A stretch of 39,972 nucleotides of DNA from an uncultured Clostridia bacterium (GCA_947624225.1 CANQJF010000018.1:1-39972), one strand, 5' to 3'; numbered from the stretch's first letter, positions 32,025 to 39,972 are shown. A program made the numbers and translations. The notes: generated from the letters alone by a model not told the origin.

Positions 32025-35000
32025 TCAAATATTCATCTCTGCGGTCAGGTGCTGCCCCACCGCACTCTGTTCGGTTGTGCCGCTCGTGAGCGTCACGACA
32101 AGTTCCACCTTATCGATGTCCGCCTCCGAATAGCCCTGTTCAAACACGATCCCGCTCATGAAGTTGATGCTCTTGATGAAGCCGCCGTTGCCGGTGGCCT
32201 GTGCGTTGACGGGCGACGGAACGGCCTTGCTCCCGATGAGCGTCCCCTCCGCGTTGTAATAGTTGATGGTGTAAGTAAAGGACAGGGCATCCATGTCCTC
32301 GCACCCCTCGAAAGAGGCATAGAGCTCGTTGGAGGTAGCGTTCACGCGATTGATGTGGAGCTTGATGTTGAGGTTGAGCACGGAGACGCGAAGGGATGCG
32401 GGCGTGTTCTCCGAAGTGAGCTCGCCCTCCGCCGCGGCGATGCGCCTGCCATAGATCTCGAAAACGCCCTTGGGCAGGTTGGCAACGATGCCCCCGCTCA
32501 GCTCATGCTCGGTCTCTTCATACATATAATAGAATTTTACGGTGCCCTCGGAGTCCGTCGTCACGCGGTCGCCGCCGTCGTAATAGATGTGGGGCGCCTC
32601 CAACTTTGTGACCGTGACGGGCTCGGAGAAACCCGAATCGACGATGAGGTCGTATCCCGTGGCGTCGTCCGCCATGACAAACTTTGCGCGGATGTAGTAG
32701 AGCCCCGCCGTCTTGATGTCTGCAAGCGATTGGATCTTGGTGCCCGTCGTCCCGCTCGTCGAGGATTGATAGAGTTCGAGCACGAGATTGGTGCCGGGAT
32801 TCTCGCACACGATCTCCCCGTTGCGCACCGCGATCACGGGCACTGCGGGCATGTAAACGTGCAGCGTGACTTCCTCCGAATCCATCTCGAAGTCGTCCTG
32901 CGCCAGCTTCTTTGCACGGATGGTGTGCGCCCCCGCGGACAGCGTGGAGAGCGCGGGAAGTGAATTCTCCCAATTGCCGCCGTCGAGCAGGAAGCGGTCC
33001 TGCGGGTTGCACGCGGACACCCAATTGTCCCCATCCTTGAACGCCCAGTTGCCGCCGAGGACGCCGATCTCCGGGCCCGAGAGCTTGTTGAGCACGACCG
33101 ATTCACAGATGATGGGCGCGTTCCCCGTCCGCGCGCTGACGAAAATTTCGTTCTCGCCCGCAACGAGCCGCGGTGCGAGCTCGGAGAGCGCAATCGTCGG
33201 CCTGTCGATGGAGAGCGGAACGGTCGTCCCGACTTGCACGAGATACACCGCGTCGGTGCCCACCTCGTCCCAGACGAGCGAATCCCCCTCGCGGCGGATG
33301 ACGTTGCCGATGCAGACATAGAAGTGTGCCTCGGCAGAGGGCTCGATGCTCGCCGTGGAGTTGCTGCACGTGATGGTGATCTTGTGCACGCCCGCCTCAT
33401 GCTTGGCGAGGAAATCTTGCACGTTGAAAGAATTCAGCGCGGAATCTTTCCACAGAACATCGTCTACCTTGATGGCAAACATGCTCGCGTCGGAACCGTA
33501 TCCCGACCATGTGATCTTCCCCTCCCGATACACGAGCGTGGTGACGGGCTCGATGCGGGAATAGGAGAACGTGGTCTCCGTCTTGCCGTCGACGACGTCC
33601 TTTTCCCCCTTGGCGACGATCTTGATCTCGTTTTCGCCGCGGATGAGGGAGACAGAGCAGGAGGGCGTTTCCGTCATCTTTTGCGTTCCGTTGACGGTGA
33701 CCTCATACTGCTTGGCACCCGTCACCGCCGCCCACGTGAGCACGCCGTCCTTGTATTCGATGTTGTCGGGCGCTTTGAGCTTAATCAGGGTGACGGCCTC
33801 GGAGATCGCGGAGTCCCGATATTTCAAACTGTCGGAATCGGGTTCGATCCCGGGATCGGAGGCGGTGGCGGCAATGGCGCGCACGGTCACGCGGATCTCG
33901 CCGTATTCCTCGCTGTTGCTCAAATCGAAGCTGATCTGATCGGCCGGGAAAGCATCCTTTTGGACCTCGGCGCCGTTGACGTAAACCTTGTAGCCCGCCG
34001 CAAAGGGCACCGATATCCATGTGACGTTGTTCCCCTCCGCGGTGACCGCGGGCGTGGACAGCATGGCGGGAAGCACCTGCACGGTGACGGTCGTCGTCTG
34101 GCCGCCATAGCGCAAGGTGACGGTCTGCGTGCCCACTTTTTCCGGGTCATAGCCTTCGAGCATGCTCGCCGTGATGGGCACCGTTTTCTCCTCGTTCCAA
34201 TTGTTCTCAAAGGAGATCGAGTACTCCGAGAGGTCGAGCTGCTCGGAATATGTGACCTCCAAAACTTTGGAGATGTGGAACTCTACGCTGTCTTTCTTGA
34301 CGCTGTTGCCCCAAATCCCCACCGAGATGGCGAGAATGACGGCGACCGCACAGGCGATGCCCGCAACGATCCCGTTTCTGCGCTTGGCCTTGTGCCGGGC
34401 CGCTATGTAATTTTGATAGAGATCGGAGGTCTTGATGGTCGCCGCGAGCGCGCTGCCGCAATATTTGAACACGCGGCGCACAAAGATCCTCGCGCCGGCA
34501 TCGAACTTGCCCACGGGGAACACATCGGAGGCGACCTTTTTGGACATGAACAGCGCGTTCAGATAGGCTTCCCCGGACTCCTTGACCCCATCTTTCTTGG
34601 CGAGCTCATAGAAAACGCCGATTGCCAGCGTCTTGTCCTGTTTCTCGGTAATAAAGTTGATGAGCGGATTGAGGAAGCGGGAGAAATTGGCGGCATTGCC
34701 TTTCTTTCTCCTGACGATTTCCAGCCACTCGTGCGCTTCGTTCACGACCTCATTGGGGTAGGTCGCCACAATGGTATCGAGCAGGGGCCCCTCTTGCGGA
34801 GTCCGCTTGGTCGCCTCGCAAAAGTCATCGTAATCCCAAATATCGGCAATGAGCTTGTTCAGGGTCGCCTCGTCTTTCTTTTCGAGCGCGATCCCCACCA
34901 TTTCCTTTATGAACGTCCAATACAACGAGGAAAATTCCATCGTATACCAATGGTCGGTGAAAGCGGATGAGAGCACCGAGAGCAATTGCGTGCTGTCGGA

Positions 35001-35216
35001 CTGCTTCCGATATTCGTCTTTGAGCCTATCCAGCCCTGCAAAATAGGCCGTCTCTTTGTCTTTGAGCTTTTGATAGGCGGCAGGATCCATGTTGCGCGCA
35101 CGATCCTCGGGATCCAAATAGTAGAGCTCCTTGCAGTACGGGCATTCCTTTTGTTTCTCGATCTTCTCGTCGATCTTAAACGTATGTCCGCAATTGAGAC
35201 ACTTGATTTGTAGCAT
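32025..35216 (-). CDS. Zinc-ribbon / single-TM / Ig-FN3-like surface protein
   Basis: 1063 residues, no signal peptide. An N-terminal zinc ribbon (Cys6, Cys9, Cys25, Cys28: CLNCG, CPYC) is followed by a helical cytoplasmic region to about 280, one TM (about 282-303) and a large outside part. This begins with a bacterial Ig-like (Big_3-type) domain (about 315-385, YSEQLDLSEYSISF, GTQTVTLRYGG). Several FN3-like units follow, recognised by repeated phrases such as NNVTWISVPFAAGYKVYVNG, DGVLTWAAVTGAKQYEVTV and DSLVWDEVGTDAVYLVQVG. RBS AAGGAGA. It follows the XRE gene by 163 nt without a clear promoter of its own, and is first of the structural genes. A membrane-spanning scaffold linking cytoplasm and cell surface is inference. 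Confidence 0.85.
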   Translation of the reverse strand: MLQIKCLNCGHTFKIDEKIEKQKECPYCKELYYLDPEDRARNMDPAAYQKLKDKETAYFAGLDRLKDEYRKQSDSTQLLSVLSSAFTDHWYTMEFSSLYWTFIKEMVGIALEKKDEATLNKLIADIWDYDDFCEATKRTPQEGPLLDTIVATYPNEVVNEAHEWLEIVRRKKGNAANFSRFLNPLINFITEKQDKTLAIGVFYELAKKDGVKESGEAYLNALFMSKKVASDVFPVGKFDAGARIFVRRVFKYCGSALAATIKTSDLYQNYIAARHKAKRRNGIVAGIACAVAVILAISVGIWGNSVKKDSVEFHISKVLEVTYSEQLDLSEYSISFENNWNEEKTVPITASMLEGYDPEKVGTQTVTLRYGGQTTTVTVQVLPAMLSTPAVTAEGNNVTWISVPFAAGYKVYVNGAEVQKDAFPADQISFDLSNSEEYGEIRVTVRAIAATASDPGIEPDSDSLKYRDSAISEAVTLIKLKAPDNIEYKDGVLTWAAVTGAKQYEVTVNGTQKMTETPSCSVSLIRGENEIKIVAKGEKDVVDGKTETTFSYSRIEPVTTLVYREGKITWSGYGSDASMFAIKVDDVLWKDSALNSFNVQDFLAKHEAGVHKITITCSNSTASIEPSAEAHFYVCIGNVIRREGDSLVWDEVGTDAVYLVQVGTTVPLSIDRPTIALSELAPRLVAGENEIFVSARTGNAPIICESVVLNKLSGPEIGVLGGNWAFKDGDNWVSACNPQDRFLLDGGNWENSLPALSTLSAGAHTIRAKKLAQDDFEMDSEEVTLHVYMPAVPVIAVRNGEIVCENPGTNLVLELYQSSTSGTTGTKIQSLADIKTAGLYYIRAKFVMADDATGYDLIVDSGFSEPVTVTKLEAPHIYYDGGDRVTTDSEGTVKFYYMYEETEHELSGGIVANLPKGVFEIYGRRIAAAEGELTSENTPASLRVSVLNLNIKLHINRVNATSNELYASFEGCEDMDALSFTYTINYYNAEGTLIGSKAVPSPVNAQATGNGGFIKSINFMSGIVFEQGYSEADIDKVELVVTLTSGTTEQSAVGQHLTAEMNI

Positions 35217-35340
35217 GTTCTCTCCTTATATCGCTAAGATTTTATCCACTGTATGAACGCGCAAGCCTCGCACGGGCCGCGCCATTTTCTGCCCTCATAG
35301 CGTTTTGGGCGCATTGCTTCTTGGCATGCGGGGTTTTTAA

Positions 35341-35382
35341 TCGCGGGGTTCTTGGCCGCGAGGTTCTTGGCCGCGAGGTTCA
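35341..35382. repeat. 15-bp tandem repeat at the 3' end of the XRE gene
   Basis: Units of CGCGAGGTTCTTGGC occur about 2.7 times, the first with one change. They start at the XRE stop codon and fill part of the 163-nt gap to the next gene. Confidence 0.75.
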
Positions 35383-35733
35383 GTTCCCGCGCGTCATCCG
35401 CGGCGGTTTGCCCTTTGGCGGAAGCCCGTTTTGCGCGCCCTGTGCTTCTCCCTCGCGCATGCGGGAGAGCACCTTGTTCACGATCTCCTCGATCTCCGGG
35501 CTCCCCTCGCGCTGCCTGCCGTTGTTCAGCCCGAGCAAGAAGTCTGCGGAGACGCCGTAAAACAGGCACAGTTTTCTGAGCATGTCCGAATCGACGGCCG
35601 CCGTGCCGCTCTCGTAACGGCTGTACATCTGCTGGGAGATCCCCAGCTGCGCCGCGACGTCCGCCTGCCGCAAATTGTTTTCAAACCGCAAAATTTTCAG
35701 GTTTTTTTCCAGCGGACCAAGTTGTTTTGCCAT
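35380..35733 (-). CDS. XRE-family regulator heading the lipoprotein/ABC cluster
   Basis: 117 residues from ATG 35733, 6 nt behind AGGAGG; the longer upstream frame runs through promoter and repeats. Helix-turn-helix: LKILRFENNLRQADVAAQLG, then SQQMYSRYESGTAAVDSDMLRKLCLFYGVSADFLLGL, followed by a charged helical tail (about 75-117, EIEEIVNKVLSRMREGEAQ). It has a consensus promoter of its own. It is the first gene of the - strand cluster and possibly its regulator. The C-terminal part of the HTH domain resembles the XRE protein at 14106-14324. An overlapping open frame continues past the stop, but I see no reason to call a frameshift. Confidence 0.9.
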   Translation of the reverse strand: MAKQLGPLEKNLKILRFENNLRQADVAAQLGISQQMYSRYESGTAAVDSDMLRKLCLFYGVSADFLLGLNNGRQREGSPEIEEIVNKVLSRMREGEAQGAQNGLPPKGKPPRMTRGN

Positions 35734-35778
35734 AGCCCCCCTCCTTTTTCGCCTTTCGGGAAACTTTCCTTTTTTACC

Positions 35779-35807
35779 ACTATACCATGTTTTAATACAA
35801 TTGTCAA
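35779..35807 (-). promoter_or_regulatory. Promoter of the XRE gene / lipoprotein-ABC cluster
   Basis: Minus strand TTGACA (35807-35802), 17-bp spacer, TATAGT (35784-35779). An ACAATTGT palindrome overlaps the -35 side and is a possible operator. The leader is about 40 nt with AGGAGG. Confidence 0.88.
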
Positions 35808-35992
35808 GAGTATGAGACAACATTTTTACAAAAAAATCATCTTTTTTGACGAAGTCTCTCGCGCGCACGCACACGCCATCCATTGTCAAGGATTTCACGC
35901 GACTTTTTGCCCCCGTTTGAAAAAAGAAAGGGAGACTTGCCTTCCCCCCTTGGGGAAGGTGCCACGGCAAAGCCGTGACGGATGAGGGGATT

Positions 35993-36293
35993 GGGGTTCC
36001 CACTGTCATACCGAGGGCAAAGCCCGAGTGTATCCCCTAAAACGAAGTCCGACACTCTTGTCGCCCCTGTAAGGTCTCGACCATACTTTGGTCGCCACCC
36101 CACCCCCCTACCCCCCTCCCATGGAGGGGGCTGGGGTTTCCACTGTCATACCGAGGGCAAAGCCCGAGTGTATCCCCCCAAACGAAGTCCGTCGCTCTTG
36201 TCGCCCCTGTAAGGTCTCGACCATACTTTGGTCGCCACCCCACCCCCCTACCCCCCTCCCATGGAGGGGGCTGGGGTTTCCACTGTCATACCG
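35993..36293. repeat. 140-bp tandem repeat, 2.15 copies
   Basis: Units start GGGGTTTCCACTGTCATACC at 35993 (one change), 36133 and 36273 (partial). Each includes an ATACCGAGGGC / GCCCGAGTGTAT hairpin, the phrase TAAGGTCTCGACCATACTTT, and the C-rich ATGG palindrome. Copies differ at only a few positions. Confidence 0.85.
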
Positions 36294-36904
36294 AACGCCT
36301 GTCATTTCGAGCCGATAAAGTTTGGCTTTCAACGAACTGTTCATCTGCGAGAAATCTTAATGCGACCAAGCATAGGCAGAACGAATCAAAGAGCATGGCA
36401 TTTGCGTACCATTTGAGCCGAATCGTAATAAGATTCCCTCGCGGAGAAGCAATTCGTTGAAAATCAAACTCCGTCGGCTACTTCGCGCAAAGCGCTCGTG
36501 TCGCCCTTGGTCCACAATAGAAGCCTCGGGCGGACGGAATGACAAGGGGTGTCCTCCAATCCCCCCCACCACCGCCTTGCAGGCAGAGCCTCCCCCCAAA
36601 GGGGGTAGGCCTTTCGATTACTTGCCTTAGCCCAAATTTATTTCGGGCGTGGGCGACCCAATTTGCCGAGCCCTGTCGGCTTGGTGTCCGTTGAAACGAT
36701 TGAGAGACCAAAGTCGTTAAGGCGTCAACGCCCATTTCCGTCACGGAAATTTGTTTTCTATGCCATGGGGGAGCGCTATACCAAGGGGATACACTCGGGC
36801 CCGTTACGGGCTCTCGGTATGACATCGTAAGAAAACAAATTTCGTGAACATCGTCGCCACCCCACCCCCCTACCCCCCTCCCATGGAGGGGGCTGGGCTC
36901 TTTA

Positions 36905-37027
36905 TGTCATTTCGAGCGAAGTCGAGAAATCTCTACCTTATTTTCGCTCTGCCACACTTGGTCAAAGTAAGATTTCTCGCAGATGAGCCGTTCGTTGAAA
37001 GCCAAACTTTATCGGCTCGAAATGACA
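36905..37027. repeat. MITE-like element, second complete copy (123 bp)
   Basis: Same ends as 2844-2979: TGTCATTTCGAGC and its exact complement GCTCGAAATGACA. Inner arms TCGAGAAATCTCTACCTTA and AGATTTCTCGCAGATGAGC match that copy. Its right 60 bp also match 36300-36359 in inverted orientation. Confidence 0.8.
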
Positions 37028-37152
37028 GGGGCGCTCCTTGACGAGCTCATTTGCCACCCCACCCCCCTACCCCCCTCCCATGGAGGGGGCTCATGCGCCG
37101 CTCCTCCCTCATGGAGGGGGCAACAGAAAACAAATTTCGTGAATATTCCAAT

Positions 37153-37176
37153 AAAAAAGGGGCCGAAAGGAGGCCC
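37153..37176 (-). terminator. Intrinsic terminator downstream of aspA
   Basis: Minus strand GGGCC, TCCTTTC loop, GGCCC, then CTTTTTT. The + side also ends in six T, so it may act both ways. Confidence 0.75.
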
Positions 37177-37239
37177 GAGTTTTTTAATGAGACGCAAAAT
37201 GGCGGTACCATGTCCGCGATTATGCCCTCATTTTGGTGT

Positions 37240-38643
37240 TCAAAACCTGCCGCCGCACGGCTCGGTGAGCATGAGCGGATCCAGCACTTCGTCGAGCGTC
37301 TTTTCGTCCATGAGCCCCTCGCGCAAGACAATGGAGCGGATGGGTTCCCCCGTTTTGAGCGATTCCTTGGCGATCTCCGCCGCCCTGCGGTAGCCGATAT
37401 ACGGGTCGAGCGCCGTGACAATGCCCACGCTGCGGTTGACCCACTCGGCACAGCGCTCCCGGTTGGCGACAATGCCCACGATGCAGTTCTCCGAGAGCGT
37501 CTTGACGGCGCCCGTCAGTGCGCGCAACGACTCGAAGAGCTGATAGAAGATGACGGGCTCGAACGCGTTCAGTTCCAGCTGCCCCGCCTCGGCCGCCATG
37601 GTCACCGTGACATCGTGCCCGATGACGAGGAAAGCCACCTGGTTGACGACCTCGGGGATGACGGGGTTGATCTTGCCCGGCATGATGGAGGAGCCGTTTT
37701 GCTTGGCGGGCAGGCTGATCTCGCCGAGGCCCGTGCGCGGACCGCTCGACATGAGCCGAAGATCGTTGCACATCTTGGACAGGTTGACGGCAAGCGCTTT
37801 GAGCGTTCCCGAGACCGCCGCAAAGCCGTCCACGTTCTGGGTGCCGTCGAAGAGATCCTCTGCGCGCCTCAGCTTTTCCCCCGTGAGGCGGGAAAGTTCC
37901 TCCGTGATGTGGGTAAAATATGCCTCGCGGGCATTGATGGCGGTGCCGATGGCCGTGGCGCCCATGTTGATCGTGCGCATCTCGTCGAGCGAGTTCTCGA
38001 TGCGGCTCTTGGAGCGCGCAATGGAGGTGGCAAAGGCATGGAACGCCTGCCCCAGCCGCATGGGTACGGCATCCTGTAACTGCGTTCTCCCCATTTTGAG
38101 GATGTCGTCGAACTCCTCCGCCTTTTTCATGAGGGCGGTGTAGAGGTGCCCGAGCGCCGTGAGGAGGTCGGCCGCCAGTGAGAGCACGGTGAGCTTGCCC
38201 GCCGTGGGGATGACGTCGTTGGTGGATTGCTCCATGTTGACGTCGTCGTTGGGGCTGATGAGGGAGTAGTCCCCTTTCTTGCCGCCGAGGCGCTCGATGG
38301 CGATGTTCGCGATGACCTCGTTGACGTTCATGTTTGCAGAGGTCCCCGCGCCGCCCTGCACGGCGTCGACGATGAAGTCCCTCCGGTGCTTGCCGTGCAA
38401 GATCTCATTGCACGCCTCGATGATGGCGTCTGCTTTCTTTTCGTCGAGCAGGCCGTATGACTTGTTGACGTCGGCCGCCGCCTTTTTGATGATGACGATG
38501 TTCCGGATGAAAGCCGTGCTCAGCCGCGTGCCCGTGATCTCGAAATTTTCCTTGGCGCGCAACGTCTGGATGCCATAGTAGGCCGCGCTGTCCAAGGAGA
38601 GTTCGCCGACTGAATCGCTCTCCGTTCTGAATTCCTTTTCCAT
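37240..38643 (-). CDS. aspA: Aspartate ammonia-lyase
   Basis: 467 residues from ATG 38643 (GAGG at 5 nt); the longer frame upstream includes the promoter. It converts aspartate to fumarate and ammonia in the cytoplasm. Fumarase/aspartase superfamily features: YYGIQTLRAKENF, GGAGTSANMNVNEV, the substrate-binding SPNDDVNMEQSTND, KMGRTQLQDAVPM typical of aspartase rather than fumarase, and the catalytic SS-loop GSSIMPGKINPVIPE. The residue set and length (about 470) are normal. Own promoter and terminator, so it is monocistronic between repeat island and V-ATPase operon. Confidence 0.94.
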   Translation of the reverse strand: MEKEFRTESDSVGELSLDSAAYYGIQTLRAKENFEITGTRLSTAFIRNIVIIKKAAADVNKSYGLLDEKKADAIIEACNEILHGKHRRDFIVDAVQGGAGTSANMNVNEVIANIAIERLGGKKGDYSLISPNDDVNMEQSTNDVIPTAGKLTVLSLAADLLTALGHLYTALMKKAEEFDDILKMGRTQLQDAVPMRLGQAFHAFATSIARSKSRIENSLDEMRTINMGATAIGTAINAREAYFTHITEELSRLTGEKLRRAEDLFDGTQNVDGFAAVSGTLKALAVNLSKMCNDLRLMSSGPRTGLGEISLPAKQNGSSIMPGKINPVIPEVVNQVAFLVIGHDVTVTMAAEAGQLELNAFEPVIFYQLFESLRALTGAVKTLSENCIVGIVANRERCAEWVNRSVGIVTALDPYIGYRRAAEIAKESLKTGEPIRSIVLREGLMDEKTLDEVLDPLMLTEPCGGRF

Positions 38644-38682
38644 TTGTGCCTCGTGGGGGTGTGCCCCGAATGTTTGTACTTC

Positions 38683-38711
38683 ATTATACCCCTTTCCGCC
38701 CGAAAAAGCAA
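38683..38711 (-). promoter_or_regulatory. aspA promoter
   Basis: Minus strand TTGCTT (38711-38706), 17-bp spacer, TATAAT (38688-38683); leader about 33 nt. Confidence 0.82.
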
Positions 38712-38850
38712 GCGTTCGCACACAATTCCTTGCAAGCATTCGTGCATCCGAAACCGAAAGGTCCCCTTAACCCAAAAATGCCCCCATGGGAAGAAGCGCG
38801 CCCAAGCATGCAAGAGCGCGGGATGGACGCGGAATGGACGCGGGATGAAA

Positions 38851-38882
38851 GGGCGCCCCGAACCTTGCGGCTCGGGGCGCCC
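38851..38882 (-). terminator. Hairpin ending the V-ATPase operon
   Basis: GGGCGCCCCGA, ten-base loop, TCGGGGCGCCC: a perfect 11-bp GC stem, 18 nt after the ntpD stop. Only TTT follows on the minus strand and GTTTTG on the plus strand, so it is a strong hairpin with a weak T tract. Confidence 0.75.
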
Positions 38883-38900
38883 GTTTTGACATTTTATAAT

Positions 38901-39524
38901 TCAGTTGGAAGAGGCGTTGACTTTCATGAGGCGGACGATGGAGGCGCGCTCGTTCTCGTCGAGCTTGTCGCGGATGTACTTGATGGTCTCTTCGAGCTGA
39001 GGGATCATGACATACTCCAAGGCGTTGACGCGGCGCTTGTTGCGCTCGATCTCGTAAGAGAGCAGCCGCACCGCCTTTTCGATCTCGGCGAGGTGCAACA
39101 GCTTGGGGAGCAGCGCCGAGACCATGCGCACCGAACCGTCTGCCTCGCTCGTGATCTCCGAGAAAGCATACGGGAGCGCGGCGGAAGTCTCTGCCGCGAG
39201 CAGGGAGATCTTGGGGACGTCCACCCCCATGACGCTCTCCGTTCCGCAATCGGCCTCGACCGTGGAGGCGGGCATGGAGAAAGCCGTCTCCTGCACATAG
39301 GGCGGCGTGAGGGCGCCCGCAAGCGCAAATTGTTTGAGCGCGGCGGCCAGATCGTCCTCCACCTCGTCGCGGAGACGCTTATCCTCTTTGAGGAGCACGG
39401 TGAAGCGGCGCACCATCTCGTCGGACTTGTCTTTGAGGAGCTTGTGCCCCCGCACCGCCGTGGAGAGGCGCGCTTTGAGCTTTTTGAGCTCCATGCGCGT
39501 TGGATTTACATTCAGTCTTGCCAT
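38901..39524 (-). CDS. ntpD: V-type ATPase subunit D
   Basis: 207 residues, the central-stalk rotor subunit of the V1 part. Family features: MARLNVNPTRMELKKLKARL at the N-terminus, GHKLLKDKSDEM, and the C-terminal helix EIEKAVRLLSYEIERNKRRVNALEY followed by PQLEETIKYIRDKLDENERA, forming the long coiled coil. It is the last gene of the operon, 139 nt after ntpB, an unusually wide gap for this pair; a copy of the CGGACATGG motif lies in that gap. No Shine-Dalgarno sequence is seen before ATG 39524 (TTAAAAAAAATT precedes it). The complex either pumps H+ or Na+, or makes ATP; ion choice cannot be told from this subunit. Confidence 0.94.
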   Translation of the reverse strand: MARLNVNPTRMELKKLKARLSTAVRGHKLLKDKSDEMVRRFTVLLKEDKRLRDEVEDDLAAALKQFALAGALTPPYVQETAFSMPASTVEADCGTESVMGVDVPKISLLAAETSAALPYAFSEITSEADGSVRMVSALLPKLLHLAEIEKAVRLLSYEIERNKRRVNALEYVMIPQLEETIKYIRDKLDENERASIVRLMKVNASSN

Positions 39525-39663
39525 AATTTTTTTTAAGATACGCTCGCCCTCGGCGCGCTATGAGGGGAAAAACGTTCTCCCGAAGCGCAAACGGGAAACG
39601 GGGCGGCGAGCATTTTCGGAGAGGTTGTTTCGGACATGGGTGGGCCGTTTTCCGTCAAGCGGC

Positions 39664-39972
39664 TCACTTCATGTATTTCTCGATATACGCGGTGCGGATA
39701 CGTTTGAGCTCGCTCTTGGGCAAGATCTTTAAGAGTTTCCAGCCGAGGTCGAGCGTCTCTTCGATGGTCCTGTCCGTCTCGAAGCCCTGCGCGATATACT
39801 GCTCCTCGAACGCCTCCGCGAACTTGGCATAGAGCTTATCCACTTCGGAGAGCGCCGCCTCGCCGAGGATGGCCGAGAGTTCCTTGCTCTCCTTGCCGCG
39901 GGCATATGCCGCGAAGAGCTGGTTCATGGTGTCGGCGTGGTCCTCACGCGTCTTGCCGTCGCCGATGCCCTT
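39664..39972 (-). CDS. ntpB: V-type ATPase subunit B, C-terminal part
   Basis: The frame is open to the window edge, and only the last ~102 residues are visible. It begins [26 protein letters not shown], shown here as overlapping pieces [13 protein letters not shown] and [11 protein letters not shown], a hallmark of V/A-ATPase subunit B. The end is typical too ([16 protein letters not shown], then YIEKYMK). Subunit B is the non-catalytic nucleotide-binding subunit of the V1 hexamer. Followed by ntpD in the usual A-B-D order. Confidence 0.93.
   Translation of the reverse strand, partial: KGIGDGKTREDHADTMNQLFAAYARGKESKELSAILGEAALSEVDKLYAKFAEAFEEQYIAQGFETDRTIEETLDLGWKLLKILPKSELKRIRTAYIEKYMK

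Larger units (their letters stand above)
35930..37140. repeat. Repeat island between the XRE gene and aspA
   Basis: No gene is supported in about 1.2 kb. Contents in order: a CTTCCCC...GGGGAAGG hairpin (about 35940-35960); a 140-bp tandem repeat (35993-36293); a half MITE-like element (from 36300) fused to a GTCGCAATAAGATTCCC-type copy; an inverted pair TCACGGAAATTTGTTTTCT (36741-36759) / AGAAAACAAATTTCGTGA (36830-36847) with a direct copy at 37125-37142; a complete MITE-like element (36905-37027); and several CCCCCTCCCATGGAGGGGG palindromes. Confidence 0.8.
6023..39642. repeat. Dispersed CGGACATGG(GT/TA) motif, at least ten copies
   Basis: Copies of CGGACATGGGTR: 15168-15179 (+), 19232-19243 (-), 21779-21790 (-), 28515-28526 (+), 39631-39642 (+). 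Copies of CGGACATGGTA: 6023-6033 (+), 9555-9565 (-), 17659-17669 (+), 28972-28982 (-), 37206-37216 (-). Four are intergenic; the others lie in unrelated genes and in different frames. Counted by eye, so more may exist. Confidence 0.75.

Noticed and set aside
31173-32963. Open + strand frame of 596 codons across two - strand genes
   Set aside because: It crosses the boundary of two well-supported - strand genes and has no recognisable domain or RBS.
33234-34970. Open + strand frame of 578 codons opposite the zinc-ribbon/Ig protein gene
   Set aside because: The opposite strand has a coherent protein with zinc ribbon, TM and Ig/FN3 units plus an RBS. The + frame is His/Gly/Asp-rich low-information sequence without RBS, as expected from GC-rich codon shadows.
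35234-35569. Possible frameshifted extension of the XRE regulator (NLAAKNLAAKN repeats)
   Set aside because: The XRE protein is complete in its own frame. The extension arises from the 15-bp tandem repeat and has no slippery site that I can see.
35990-36300. CRISPR-like array
   Set aside because: The repeat unit is 140 bp, directly tandem without unique spacers, and no cas gene is present.
36478-36825. Open - strand frame of 115 codons in the repeat island
   Set aside because: It is composed of dispersed repeat sequence (ATACACTCGGGC hairpin, inverted AAACAAATTT pair), has no RBS and no domain.

Overview
The window looks like a chromosome segment of an anaerobic Clostridia-type Bacillota, probably an uncultured gut lineage. 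The reasons are the [FeFe]-hydrogenase pair HydB/HydA, a V-type ATPase operon, many secreted lipoproteins with lipoboxes, AGGAGG-type ribosome binding sites, TTGACA/TATAAT promoters and GC-rich coding sequence. No CRISPR array, tRNA, rRNA or insertion sequence with a transposase was seen. The species assignment is inference.

Layout. 1-2580: end of the hyd operon (+ strand) and its terminator. 3078-7085: a large collagen-like lipoprotein (-) whose promoter carries a nine-G tract between -35 and -10. 7221-9532: two + strand membrane-protein genes (EamA-type transporter, LPG-synthase-type membrane protein), each with a promoter directly against its start codon. 9568-12322: ade-rdgB-yfcE operon (-) coupled by ATGA overlaps. 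12389-14324: an InlB-repeat lipoprotein (-) and a small XRE regulator (+), divergent around two palindromes. 14372-16943: ArsR-type repressor and P1B-type metal ATPase with a clear operator. 17228-20245: a DUF378 membrane protein, feoA, feoB and an RluA-like pseudouridine synthase (-), where feoB runs about 160 nt into the next gene. 20595-20759: a 54-residue + strand gene missed by ordinary length cut-offs.

21088-35733 (-) is the most unusual part. It is a run of nine genes, nearly all closely packed or overlapping: an XRE regulator; a zinc-ribbon/single-TM/Ig-FN3-like protein; a lipoprotein; two FtsX/MacB-fold permeases; a divergent ABC ATPase; two paralogous lipoproteins built from a shared N-terminal domain, BspA-type leucine-rich repeats, a beta-rich segment and long GGx glycine-rich tracts; and a short lipoprotein with only the shared N-terminal domain. 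I read this as a dedicated type VII ABC (mechanotransmission-type) system serving a set of surface lipoproteins. Its function is not known from sequence.

35734-37239 is a repeat-rich island (140-bp tandem repeat, MITE-like inverted-repeat elements, C-rich/ATGG palindromes). After it come aspA and the 3' part of the V-ATPase operon (ntpB-ntpD), all on the - strand.

Cross-cutting signals: an exact 9-mer CGGACATGG occurs at least ten times on both strands, always followed by GT or TA. Several genes have promoters placed so that the transcript would be leaderless. Three promoters sit inside or against a terminator-like hairpin.
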